Assembly: GCA_947625985.1 (NCBI GenBank)
Contig: CANQQF010000003.1
Coordinates: 1-64,000 of the forward strand
Source of the DNA: an uncultured Clostridia bacterium
Lineage (GTDB): Bacteria; Bacillota_A; Clostridia; TANB77; CAG-508
Reading direction: 5' to 3'
Length of the DNA: 64,000 nucleotides
Shown: piece after piece, positions 53,884 to 63,051 of the stretch
How positions within the stretch are numbered: position 1 is the stretch's first letter
Layout of the letters: the number at the start of each line of letters is the position of its first letter
The notes under the pieces: model-generated
The model's database searches: none
What the model saw: only the letters and a program-made list of their open reading frames with translations
Told to the model about the DNA's origin: nothing
Translations under genes and position numbers: made by a program

Positions 53884-54525
53884 ATGAATCAAATTTTATT
53901 TGTTAAAGACGAAAATTTTAATAAAAAAAGTGATAGAATTAATAGAAAAGGTTTTGTATTTAAAATACAATTTATTATATCTATTTTGATTCTTTTTACA
54001 TTAGCAACACTTTATTTATACTTTAGATATATTAACCAAACTACTTCTGATAATTATGCTTCCAAATTATCAAATAATTATCAGGTTTATCGCTTATATT
54101 CTGATGGTGAAAAAACATCTGAAAATAGTGCTCTATCTAATTACGTTATTGGAAATATTGATATACCATCAATCAATATTTCTTACCCTATTCTTTCTAC
54201 TTTAACAGATGAACTTTTAAAGATTTCACCTTGCAGATTCTATGGTGATATTTCTGATAACAGTAATTTATGTATCGCTAGCCATAATTTTGATAATGAT
54301 AGCTTTTTTAGCAAAATTAAATATTTAGATATAGGAGATGAAATATTTATTTCAGATAATTCTAATAATAAATATAATTTTATAGTTTTTGATAATTATG
54401 AAGTAGATTCATCTGATCTTTCTCCTATATATAATGTTTCTAATGTATTCAAAAAAGAATTAACTTTAGTTACTTGTAATAATCAAAATAATAAACGAAT
54501 TATTGTTAAAGCAAGACTTTTATAA
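53884..54525 (+). CDS. Class D-like sortase
   Basis: 213 residues. A basic start and one membrane helix (IQFIISILILFTLATLYLYF) lead to the sortase barrel: GNIDIPSINISYPIL, catalytic His in CIASHNFDND, catalytic Cys in LTLVTCNNQNNKRIIVKA, with Arg of the same strand completing the site. Sortases join LPxTG-type surface proteins to cell-wall peptide or build pili. No sorting-signal protein is visible in the window. ATG has GGAG upstream. Confidence 0.9.
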   Translation: MNQILFVKDENFNKKSDRINRKGFVFKIQFIISILILFTLATLYLYFRYINQTTSDNYASKLSNNYQVYRLYSDGEKTSENSALSNYVIGNIDIPSINISYPILSTLTDELLKISPCRFYGDISDNSNLCIASHNFDNDSFFSKIKYLDIGDEIFISDNSNNKYNFIVFDNYEVDSSDLSPIYNVSNVFKKELTLVTCNNQNNKRIIVKARLL

Positions 54526-54529
54526 GTTT

Positions 54530-55543
54530 CTATTCAGTTTGCTTTTCAATATATCTCCAAGAATCTTTACACATATCTTCTAGATTTTTCTCTGCTTTCC
54601 AACCAATCTCTTTAAATGCTTTCGTAGAATCTCCATAATAACTTGGTAAATCTCCATCTCTTCTTGGAGCTATTTTATATGGTACTTTCATTCCAGTAGC
54701 TTTTTCAAATGTATTTATAACATCTAGTACACTATATCCTGTTCCGGTACCTAAATTGTATATAAATACACCATGTTTTTCTTTATCTAATTTTTCTAAT
54801 GCACATAAGTGTCCTTTTGCTAAATCCACTACATGAATATAATCTCTTACTCCAGTTCCATCAGGTGTATTATAATCATTTCCAAATACTGAAAGTTCTT
54901 TTAACTTCCCGCTTGCAACTCTTACAATATATGGCATTAAATTATTAGGTATTCCTTGAGGCTCTTCTCCTATTAATCCACTCTCATGAGCTCCAATTGG
55001 ATTAAAATATCTTAATATACATATATCCCATGAATTATCTGATTTGTATAAATCTTGTAAAATAGTTTCAATAAAGTATTTGGTGGTAGCATAAGGGTTC
55101 GTTATATTATCCCCTGTTTTACACTCTTCAGTTAGTGGAACTTTTTCTGGATCTCCATATACTGTAGAAGTTGAACTAAATATGAATTTTTTACATCCAA
55201 ATTTTTTCATTGTATCTAATATTGCTATACAACCACCTATATTATTCTCATAATATTCTAAAGGTTTTTTTACAGATTCCCCTACAGCTTTATATCCAGC
55301 AAAATTTATTACTGAATCTATTTCATTTTCCTCAAATACTTTTTCTAAATCCTTTTTATTCAGACAATCTATTTCATAAAACTTAAAATCCTTATTAGTA
55401 ATTTTTTTTATTTTTTCTAATACTTCAGATTTACTATTTGAAAAATTATCTATTACTACTACCTCTTTACCTGATTCAAGTAGTTCTACAACTGTATGAC
55501 TTCCAATATATCCTGCTCCACCTGTAACTAAAACTTTTTTCAT
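54530..55543 (-). CDS. galE: UDP-glucose 4-epimerase
   Basis: 337 residues. GGAGYIGSHT binds NAD; SSTSTVYG and YATTKYFIE carry the Ser and the Tyr-x3-Lys pair. FNPIGAHESGLIGEEPQG and NLGTGTGYSVLDVI are diagnostic for GalE. It interconverts UDP-glucose and UDP-galactose for polysaccharide synthesis. Full length. The gene begins eight bases after the cysS stop, so it is cotranscribed with it and the plus-strand sortase gene converges on it. Confidence 0.97.
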   Translation of the reverse strand: MKKVLVTGGAGYIGSHTVVELLESGKEVVVIDNFSNSKSEVLEKIKKITNKDFKFYEIDCLNKKDLEKVFEENEIDSVINFAGYKAVGESVKKPLEYYENNIGGCIAILDTMKKFGCKKFIFSSTSTVYGDPEKVPLTEECKTGDNITNPYATTKYFIETILQDLYKSDNSWDICILRYFNPIGAHESGLIGEEPQGIPNNLMPYIVRVASGKLKELSVFGNDYNTPDGTGVRDYIHVVDLAKGHLCALEKLDKEKHGVFIYNLGTGTGYSVLDVINTFEKATGMKVPYKIAPRRDGDLPSYYGDSTKAFKEIGWKAEKNLEDMCKDSWRYIEKQTE

Positions 55544-55551
55544 ATATTATT

Positions 55552-56943
55552 TTACTCCCTTTTTAAAACTTCCATACCTTCTTTGGTATCTTTTATAATA
55601 TACCCTTTTTCATTAATTTTATTTCTAAGCTCATCTGACTTAATCCAATTTTTATTCTCTCTTGCAATTTTTCTTTGTTCAATTAATTCTACAATTTCCT
55701 TAGGAATCTCAATTTTTTTAATTTCAAATTCTTTATCTATATCTAATCCTAAAACCTTATCAAATTTTAATAATAATTCTGCTAATTTTTTTGACTTTTT
55801 ATCATAACGGATAACTTCCCAAACAACACCCATAGCTAAAGGCATATTTAAATCATCATTTATAGCTTTATGAAATTTAAATTCAAATTCTTTTATAACA
55901 TTATCTTCAATATCGTCTGTTCCATTATTATGTATTTGATATCCATTTTTTAGTCTTTCTAAAGATTTAGCATTTGCTTCCATTGCTTCCCATGTAAAAT
56001 TAATTTTATTTCTGTAATGGCCTGAGTAAGTAAACAATTTATATACTAAAGGATTATACCCCTTATCTTCTAAATCTCTTATTAGATATACATTTCCAAG
56101 GCTTTTTGACATTTTTCCACTATTAATTAATAGGTATTCTCCATGCATCCAAATATTTGCTGGTATTTTTCCACATCTTCCTTTGCTTTGAGCTATTTCA
56201 TTTTCATGGTGTGTTGGAATCAAGTCAATTCCTCCTGTATGGATATCAAAAACTTCTCCTAAATAATGTTGCCCCATAGCAGAGCATTCTATATGCCATC
56301 CTGGATAACTTGGTCCCCATGGACTATCCCATTTCATTAAATGGTTTTCAGGCGCTTTTATCCATACTGCAAAATCATATGGATTACGTTTTTCAGGATC
56401 AACGTCAACTCTTGCACCAGCTTTTTGTTCTTCTACATTATGATTAGATAAAACTGGATATTTATCTAATTTTGATATATCAAAATATATAGCAGTTGAA
56501 GTTTCATACGCATATCCTTTATCTACTAATTTTTTTACATATTCTAACATTAATGGAATATGTTCAGTTGCTTTACAAATTATTTCCGGTGTTTCAATAT
56601 TAAGTTTTTTTAAATCTTCAAAAAATAACTTTGTATAATATTCAGCAATTTCTTCAGGAGACTTATGTTCTTCCCTGGCTGATTTTAGCATTTTATCTTC
56701 TCCTTCGTCTCCATCAGATACAAGATGTCCTACATCTGTTATATTCATTGCATGTTTAATTTTATATCCATTATATTTTAATACCCTTCTTAGGACATCT
56801 TGAAATATATTTGTTCTCATATTTCCTATTGTTGCATCTTTATATACAGTAGGTCCACATGAATAAATTCTTACTTCACTTTCATCTATTGGTTTAAATT
56901 CTTCTTTTTGTTTTGTTAATGTGTTATAAAATAATAAATTCAT
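55552..56943 (-). CDS. cysS: Cysteinyl-tRNA synthetase
   Basis: 463 residues. YSCGPTVYKDATIGNMRTN holds a zinc Cys and the HIGH-equivalent loop; WHIECSAMGQHYLG and PTHHENEIAQS carry other zinc ligands, and KMSKSLGN is the KMSKS loop. The C-terminal anticodon-binding part is normal. It charges tRNA-Cys. AGGAGG precedes ATG 56943. It lies after the PBP1A gene on the same strand. Confidence 0.98.
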   Translation of the reverse strand: MNLLFYNTLTKQKEEFKPIDESEVRIYSCGPTVYKDATIGNMRTNIFQDVLRRVLKYNGYKIKHAMNITDVGHLVSDGDEGEDKMLKSAREEHKSPEEIAEYYTKLFFEDLKKLNIETPEIICKATEHIPLMLEYVKKLVDKGYAYETSTAIYFDISKLDKYPVLSNHNVEEQKAGARVDVDPEKRNPYDFAVWIKAPENHLMKWDSPWGPSYPGWHIECSAMGQHYLGEVFDIHTGGIDLIPTHHENEIAQSKGRCGKIPANIWMHGEYLLINSGKMSKSLGNVYLIRDLEDKGYNPLVYKLFTYSGHYRNKINFTWEAMEANAKSLERLKNGYQIHNNGTDDIEDNVIKEFEFKFHKAINDDLNMPLAMGVVWEVIRYDKKSKKLAELLLKFDKVLGLDIDKEFEIKKIEIPKEIVELIEQRKIARENKNWIKSDELRNKINEKGYIIKDTKEGMEVLKRE

Positions 56944-56966
56944 TGTTTACCTCCTAATATTTTTTA

Positions 56967-59549
56967 TTACTCATCATCACTAGGTGCTCTTGAAGGTGCA
57001 ACAGATGGTGATGACGGTGGTTTTGATGGTACTTCTGACGGTTTTGGTGAAGCAGTTGTATTATTCCTAGATTCTGTATTTGTTTTTGGTGTTTCTTCTA
57101 CCTTTGGCTCTTCTTGTGGTTTAGTATGAACATTACATGTTCCAGAAATTTTATTTCCATATCCTGATGATCCGCCTGAAGTTTTCCACAATTTTAATTT
57201 TTCTTTTGGAATGGCACTTCCATAATAATTAACTTTTGTATTTGGACAGTATTGTGTTGCAACTAAGTTTGTTTCTGTACATATTATTTGTGAACCATGT
57301 CCTTCACACCTTTCTGGTAAGTTATCTGAAGAAAATATCTCTGTATAAGTATTTCCACATCCTGATGCTGCTAGACATCCTGATGTCCTACATGCAGTTT
57401 CTTCAACAATTCCTGATGGTTTTACAAATTTTCCATTTTCTAAAGGTTTATGTATATCTGTCATTACAGCATCCCAAATAAGTCCCGCAGGATTTCCTGC
57501 ATTATATATAACTTCTTCTCCTTCATCATATCCAAACCAACATGCTGCAGAATAGTATGGAGTAAATCCACACAACCATCTATCAAAGTCATTGTCAGTA
57601 GTTCCTGTTTTTGCAGCTACATCCATTCCAGGTATTGCACAATATTTTGCTGTTCCGTTTGCTCCATTAACTGTCTCTTGAAGAATCGAACTAGTTATAT
57701 ATGCATTTTGTTCAGAAATAGCTCTTGTTTTTTCTTGTTTAGGTGTTAAGACTGTATTTCCTTCTGAATCTTCAATTTTTGTATAGAAAGTTGGAGTAAT
57801 GTGCTCTCCACCATTTGCTATTGTTCCATATGCTGATGCCATTTCTAATGGACTAACTCCATTTGTCATACCACCAATTGCTAAAGACAAAACATCATCC
57901 TCTTCTTCATTAAGAGATGTTATTCCCATCTTTTCTAAGTATTTTAATGAAACTTTTGGTTCAAGTTCGGCCATTATTTTTAATGCTGGTATATTTTGAG
58001 ATGTTTCAATAAATTGTCTTATATTTACAATACCTTTAAATCCGTTGTAATTCTTTGGAGTATATCCTCCAAAATCTGTTGGTGCATCATTATAAACAGT
58101 TGCTGCTGTAATTATCTTTTCTTCTAATCCTGGAGCCACTGCTGCTAAAGGTTTCATTGAAGATCCTGTCTGTTTTAACATTTGTGTTGCTCTATTCCAA
58201 CCTCTTGCTTCAGTTTTTTCTCCAAGACCTCCTGCTACTCCAACTACATTTCCAGTTCTATAATCAATAACCGCCATTCCTGATTGTGAGTGTTCATTTA
58301 TTTTCTTTCCATCCTTTTTTGCTCTACCAGAAATTTTATATTTTTCTTTTTTAAATTCTTCTTCTAATCTTGCTTGCACATTGTTATCAACAGTAGAATA
58401 TATTTTCAATCCACTACCATATACATAGTTTTCTGCTAATTCTTTTGATATTCCTCTTTCTTCCATTATTTGATCAACTATTTGAGTTATCATTGCATCT
58501 GTGTGATAAGAATATATGTTATTAGATTGTATTTCCCCTTGTGTAAATGTCAATCCAGCATCTACTTTTGCTATTGCTGTATTATAATCATCCTCATTTT
58601 CTATAAATCCTAATTCCTTCATCTTATTTAAAACTGTTTTTGTTCTATTCTTAATTTTCTCTGTATTATCAACTGACGTATTATATGGATTATATGAACT
58701 TGGTGAATTATTAATACCTGCCATAAAAGCACATTCAGCTAAATCTAAGTCTTTTGCACTTTTAGCAAAATAATATTGAGCTCCTAATTCAACTCCATGC
58801 ATATTATTTCCACCAACATACAAAATATTTAAATATAATTCTAAAATTTGATCTTTAGATATCATACGTTCAACCTGATATGCTTTTGTCCATTCTTTGA
58901 CTTTTCTCATTATTCCTGCAAAGCCACTTCTTTCATCATCTTTTGTTATATTTTTTACTAATTGTTGAGTAATAGTACTTCCTCCATATGATGTACTTCT
59001 CCTAAACACTGTGTTTACAATCGCTCCTGCTGTTCTTTTAAAATCAACTCCATTATGTTTATAAAAACGTTCATCTTCTATTGCAACATATGCTTTAGGC
59101 AAATAATCTGCCATTTCACCTATATTAATAATTTGCCTTTTTTCATCTCCACTCAACTCTATTAACTTATTTCCTTGCTGATCCACAACTATAGAGTTTG
59201 AAGCTGCTATTGTTAATTCTTCTTTTGTTATTTCAAAATCATCACCAAATAAGCCAAAAAATGTACCTGCGATAATACCTGCTGCTATAATACATAATAC
59301 TAAAAACATAATCACAAATAATTTTAAAGCAACTTTTAATTTCGGATGTTTTTCATTTTTAACTTTAACCTTAGAGTATGATTTACCTCGCCTACTGCTT
59401 GTCTCTCCTCTTTCTTTAGCTGACTGTTGTTTCATTTGTCTTATAGCTTTTGGCTCTTCGTCTTCTGTAATTCTATTGCTCTTTTTATTTTTAGATTTAT
59501 AATTTTTTGAGTTTTTAGAGCTACTTCTATTCCCTCTATTACTTGACAT
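56967..59549 (-). CDS. Class A penicillin-binding protein (PBP1A type)
   Basis: 860 residues, ATG with AAGGAGG upstream. A basic, Ser-rich cytoplasmic tail of about 75 residues precedes the membrane helix (VALKLFVIMFLVLCIIAAGIIAG). Glycosyltransferase motifs are EDERFYKHNGVDF and GGSTITQQLVKNI; transpeptidase motifs are SxxK in TGSSMKP, SQN and KTGTTD. Cys-containing PASTA-free loops (CRTSGCLAASGC) follow, and a Pro/Ser/Thr-rich tail ends the protein. It makes and cross-links peptidoglycan outside the membrane. A paralogue with a shorter N-terminus is encoded at 43783-46251. Confidence 0.95.
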   Translation of the reverse strand: MSSNRGNRSSSKNSKNYKSKNKKSNRITEDEEPKAIRQMKQQSAKERGETSSRRGKSYSKVKVKNEKHPKLKVALKLFVIMFLVLCIIAAGIIAGTFFGLFGDDFEITKEELTIAASNSIVVDQQGNKLIELSGDEKRQIINIGEMADYLPKAYVAIEDERFYKHNGVDFKRTAGAIVNTVFRRSTSYGGSTITQQLVKNITKDDERSGFAGIMRKVKEWTKAYQVERMISKDQILELYLNILYVGGNNMHGVELGAQYYFAKSAKDLDLAECAFMAGINNSPSSYNPYNTSVDNTEKIKNRTKTVLNKMKELGFIENEDDYNTAIAKVDAGLTFTQGEIQSNNIYSYHTDAMITQIVDQIMEERGISKELAENYVYGSGLKIYSTVDNNVQARLEEEFKKEKYKISGRAKKDGKKINEHSQSGMAVIDYRTGNVVGVAGGLGEKTEARGWNRATQMLKQTGSSMKPLAAVAPGLEEKIITAATVYNDAPTDFGGYTPKNYNGFKGIVNIRQFIETSQNIPALKIMAELEPKVSLKYLEKMGITSLNEEEDDVLSLAIGGMTNGVSPLEMASAYGTIANGGEHITPTFYTKIEDSEGNTVLTPKQEKTRAISEQNAYITSSILQETVNGANGTAKYCAIPGMDVAAKTGTTDNDFDRWLCGFTPYYSAACWFGYDEGEEVIYNAGNPAGLIWDAVMTDIHKPLENGKFVKPSGIVEETACRTSGCLAASGCGNTYTEIFSSDNLPERCEGHGSQIICTETNLVATQYCPNTKVNYYGSAIPKEKLKLWKTSGGSSGYGNKISGTCNVHTKPQEEPKVEETPKTNTESRNNTTASPKPSEVPSKPPSSPSVAPSRAPSDDE

Positions 59550-59687
59550 TCTTTTATCCTCCTTGGCAATTTCTTATTTGCACTATATCGTAATATATAA
59601 TTATATACAATTTGATAAAAATTGACAAACCTATTATATTATAAATCTTCAAAAAAATAAAGGTTTTTTTACTAGTTTTACATATTT

Positions 59688-60611
59688 TTAATAGATTGTA
59701 TTACTACCAATTAAATATAAAATTTTTACTTTATCCTCTTCTATCCTTTTTCTTAATTCCTTCATATTTTGACTTTTATAAAATTGTCCTTCATAAATGT
59801 CTTTTAAAAAATTATCTTGTATTATTTTTTCATTATAATTCACTATTTCCTTAAGTTTCTCTCCTTTTAGTTTTATTTCATAGTCATGTATATTAATTCC
59901 ATTAAAACGTTTTTTATATATCTTAATTTTATTTCTAAAATTAATTATATTTGCTCTTTCATTAATTGTATATTTATTTAATATTTCTTCAGGAAAATCA
60001 AAATTTAATATTATATTACTCCTATATAAAGCTCGTCTTCTATTATTACTTACTACAACTACTATACCTTGATTATCATATAACTTTCTTTGTAATTCTC
60101 TTATTCTATTTATATGCCTTGTTACTATTGTTATATTCTTACATTTTTCTGCTATTATTTTCATATTCTCAATAACTATTTGATTAATGTCATTTACTAA
60201 AATAGCAATTCTTAATTTTTTTTCATCCATTTTCTTTTTTATAATTATGTATTCTAATATTTCAGGTGCTAAAAGTGAAAATAAAAACTTACCATCAACA
60301 ACCTCTATATTTTCACTATATAAATAATTTACAAACTTTTCTTCTTTTTTTAATTCTTTGCTTAAAGCTATTTTATCACAATTTGTTTTATTTAATAAAT
60401 CAATTGTTTTTTTCGATAATCTTTTTATTGTATTTTCCCTTTTTTTAATGTTAAGCCTTTTTATTATACTTTGGCCATTCTTTTTTATTTTAGGTATTTT
60501 TGGTATTATAATCTCATTTTTTTCAATCTTTACTATATTAAATATTCTTATAAATAACTGATATGCTTTATTAGGATTGTCGTTTTCACATATATAATAC
60601 AATCTTATCAC
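59688..60611 (-). CDS. Uncharacterised Rossmann-like protein
   Basis: 307 residues. N-terminal half basic and helical; the C-terminal half reads LRIAILVNDINQIVIENMK, NITIVTRHINRIRELQRKL and IVVVVSNNRRRALYRSNIIL, alternating strands and helices of a nucleotide-binding fold with similarity to the NAD domain pattern of shikimate or glutamyl-tRNA reductase families, but no GxGxxG loop is intact. VVDGKFLFSLLAPEILEYII precedes it. Lies downstream of truB beyond the long palindrome. Function unknown. Confidence 0.55.
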   Translation of the reverse strand: MIRLYYICENDNPNKAYQLFIRIFNIVKIEKNEIIIPKIPKIKKNGQSIIKRLNIKKRENTIKRLSKKTIDLLNKTNCDKIALSKELKKEEKFVNYLYSENIEVVDGKFLFSLLAPEILEYIIIKKKMDEKKLRIAILVNDINQIVIENMKIIAEKCKNITIVTRHINRIRELQRKLYDNQGIVVVVSNNRRRALYRSNIILNFDFPEEILNKYTINERANIINFRNKIKIYKKRFNGINIHDYEIKLKGEKLKEIVNYNEKIIQDNFLKDIYEGQFYKSQNMKELRKRIEEDKVKILYLIGSNTIY

Positions 60612-60652
60612 CTCAACTAATATATATTAAACCTTTAATTTAATTATAACCA

Positions 60653-60751
60653 AAAAGAATATATAATAATTTTGAATGTGTTGCGCAGTTTGGAGTAGCC
60701 TACTATGGCTACGATAGCAAAACACAAAGAAATTATTATATATTCTTTTTT
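60653..60751. repeat. 99-base palindromic element
   Basis: Perfect 21-base arms AAAAAGAATATATAATAATTT (60653-60673) and their reverse complement (60731-60751) enclose a GC-richer centre. Inside, TGTGTT/AACACA (60678-60683, 60722-60727) and GTAGCC/GGCTAC (60696-60701, 60708-60713) pair again around a TACTAT loop. It is between truB and the 59688 gene; it may be a strong terminator, a structured RNA or a MITE-like unit. Confidence 0.8.
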
Positions 60752-60781
60752 TGTTTCTAATTTATTTAATAATAATATTAG

Positions 60782-61636
60782 TTAGATGATAATATCACGT
60801 TTTAATAAGTTAGCTTGTAATATTCCTGTACCAATAAATTTATCATCTAAATAAATTCTATATACTCCATCTGGTCTGTTTTTCTGTGTTAATTTTACTC
60901 CATTTAAAAAGAGTTCTAATTGTCTTTCATTTAAGTTTATTTTATTTTTATTGTTAAAAAATTCCTCAATAGATATTTGAATTGTTTTTGATTCTCTAAG
61001 TTGTTCAAGTGTTAAAGAATTTTCTATAGTAAAACTCCCAACACTTTGTCTTTCAAGTTCCGCCATATATCCTATTGTCCCTAATTTATCAGCTATATCT
61101 TCACATAAACTTCTAATATATGTACCTTTTGAACAACTTACTATAAATTCTATTTGTTTGTTTTCATTATTTATATTAAGTAAATCTATTTTATATATTT
61201 CTATTTTACGTGGTTTTACTTCAATCTGAATTCCTTTTCGTGCATACTCGTATAGTTTTTTTCCTTTAAATTTTATAGCAGAATACATTGGTGCCTTTTG
61301 TTGTTGCTTTCCTATAAACGATTTCAATGCATCTTTTATATTTTCTTTATCCATTATTTTAGAACTAACTTCTTTTTCTTCTATAATATTTCCTTCTATA
61401 TCTGCAGTATCAGTTTTTTTCCCAAATTCAAGAATGACATGATAAGTTTTATCATGATTAATAAGATATTTAGAACATAAAGTTCCTTTTCCAATTAAAA
61501 GAGGCAACACTCCTGTTGCCATTGGATCAAGTGTTCCTGTATGTCCCACTTTTTCATTAAATATTTTCTTTACTTCTCTAACTACATCATGTGAAGTACA
61601 ACCTTTAGGCTTATTTACAATTACTATTCCATTCAT
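60782..61636 (-). CDS. truB: tRNA pseudouridine(55) synthase
   Basis: 284 residues. KPKGCTSHDVV and GHTGTLDPMATGVLPLLIG (catalytic Asp in TLDPMA), KAPMYSAIKFKGKKLYEYAR and SCSKGTYIRSLCEDI are the TruB motifs. It isomerises U55 in the T-loop of tRNAs. A PUA-like C-terminal stretch is present. The gene follows nrnA by eight bases in the conserved infB-rbfA-nrnA-truB operon, and AGGAG lies before the ATG. Confidence 0.97.
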   Translation of the reverse strand: MNGIVIVNKPKGCTSHDVVREVKKIFNEKVGHTGTLDPMATGVLPLLIGKGTLCSKYLINHDKTYHVILEFGKKTDTADIEGNIIEEKEVSSKIMDKENIKDALKSFIGKQQQKAPMYSAIKFKGKKLYEYARKGIQIEVKPRKIEIYKIDLLNINNENKQIEFIVSCSKGTYIRSLCEDIADKLGTIGYMAELERQSVGSFTIENSLTLEQLRESKTIQISIEEFFNNKNKINLNERQLELFLNGVKLTQKNRPDGVYRIYLDDKFIGTGILQANLLKRDIII

Positions 61637-61644
61637 TTTAACTC

Positions 61645-62667
61645 CTATAAAGCTTTTTTTGTTTCAGCTATAATTTTATTTTTTACTTCATCAACAGATC
61701 CTTTTATAAAACATCCTGCAGCTCGTGGATGTCCTCCTCCTCCAAATAAGTAACAAATATCTGAAACATTTACATAGTTCAATGCACGCATTGAAATCTT
61801 AAATCCTCCTTTATCTTCTTTTTCACGTAAGAAAATTGAAACTTCAACGCCTTCTATACTTCTCCCTATATCTACTAAACCTTCATGATCACCTGGCTCA
61901 GCATTAACTTCTTTCTCGTCTTTACATGTTATGTATGAAAACGCAATTTTACCATCTTCTTCTAAAACCATCCTATCATTAACTCTTTTAGATAGCTCAA
62001 AATTTGCTTTGGTTTTTGTTTGTAAAACTTTTGCATAAATTCCTGGTATATCAATTCCTATTCTTAATAACTCTGCTGCAAATTCAAATGTTTCTGGAGT
62101 TATACCTTGATATTGAAAACCTCCTGTATCAGTTATTATTCCTGTAACTAAACATGTTCCAATTTCTTTTGAAACTTTTAAATCAAAATATTGAAATATA
62201 GTTATTAATACTTGTGCACATGCCGGTGCACCAGAATTAACAAAATTTATATCTCCATACATATTATTAGTTCCATGATGATCAATGACAATTGTTGATC
62301 TTGCATTCTCAAAGTATTCTTTTCCCTCAAGTCTTGGTAAATCAGAACAATCTAAGGTTATTATTAAATCATATATTTCCTCATCTAGTTTGTCTTTTAT
62401 ATCCTCAACTCCAGGTAAGAAATTGAATAATCTTGAATATTCTGGAATGTATATTTCAGCTTCTTTATCTATTTGCTTTAAAGCGTGGTAAACTGCAAGT
62501 GTACTTCCTACAGCATCACCGTCTGGTGATTCATGAGTTAAAAGTGCTATTTTTTTAGCACTTTTAATCATTTGTAACATATCTGTCAATGTTTTATTTT
62601 CTTCAACTTTTTCATTTTCTTTTAACCCTAAAATTTTATTTAAGTCTATTGGTTTAATTATTTTCAT
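61645..62667 (-). CDS. nrnA: Bifunctional oligoribonuclease/PAP phosphatase (DHH family)
   Basis: 340 residues. The DHH domain has HESPDGDAVGS, TLDCSD and DHHGTNN; the DHHA1 domain ends with FGGGGHPRAAGCF. NrnA degrades nanoRNA and dephosphorylates 3'-phosphoadenosine 5'-phosphate in Bacillota that lack Orn. It begins inside the end of rbfA (14-base overlap), so the two are translationally coupled. Length and motifs are standard. Confidence 0.95.
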   Translation of the reverse strand: MKIIKPIDLNKILGLKENEKVEENKTLTDMLQMIKSAKKIALLTHESPDGDAVGSTLAVYHALKQIDKEAEIYIPEYSRLFNFLPGVEDIKDKLDEEIYDLIITLDCSDLPRLEGKEYFENARSTIVIDHHGTNNMYGDINFVNSGAPACAQVLITIFQYFDLKVSKEIGTCLVTGIITDTGGFQYQGITPETFEFAAELLRIGIDIPGIYAKVLQTKTKANFELSKRVNDRMVLEEDGKIAFSYITCKDEKEVNAEPGDHEGLVDIGRSIEGVEVSIFLREKEDKGGFKISMRALNYVNVSDICYLFGGGGHPRAAGCFIKGSVDEVKNKIIAETKKAL

Positions 62668-63031
62668 CTTCTTTTCCCCTCTCAGGCATAATTTCTTTTA
62701 ATATACTATCTATTCTAGCACCATATTCAAGAGAATCATCAAGTTCAAATATTAATTCCGGTGTATTTCTTAAATTAATTCTTTTTGCAAGTTCTGAACG
62801 TAAAAATCCAGATGATTTCTTTAACCCAGCTAAAGTATCTTTTATATTTTTTGAATTTAGTATACTAACATATACTTTTGCAAATTTTAAATCTGTTGTA
62901 ACTTTAACTTTAGTAACACTAATTAAACCAGTTACATTTGGATTCTTTAATTTTTGGTCTATAATATAACTTAATTCCTTTCTATACTCTTCATTAATAC
63001 GTCCAAATCTAGCACTATTTTTATCTGACAT
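62654..63031 (-). CDS. rbfA: Ribosome-binding factor A
   Basis: 125 residues. RINEEYRKELSYIIDQKLKN and the KH-type fold (VTKVKVTTDLKFAKVYVSIL) with RTPELIFELDDSLEYG-like ending (RNTPELIFELDDSLEYGARI) identify RbfA, which binds the 30S subunit and assists 16S rRNA maturation, mainly in the cold. It lies 20 bases after infB and overlaps nrnA. Confidence 0.97.
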   Translation of the reverse strand: MSDKNSARFGRINEEYRKELSYIIDQKLKNPNVTGLISVTKVKVTTDLKFAKVYVSILNSKNIKDTLAGLKKSSGFLRSELAKRINLRNTPELIFELDDSLEYGARIDSILKEIMPERGKEDENN

Positions 63032-63051
63032 TGTAATCAGTCCATCCTTTC

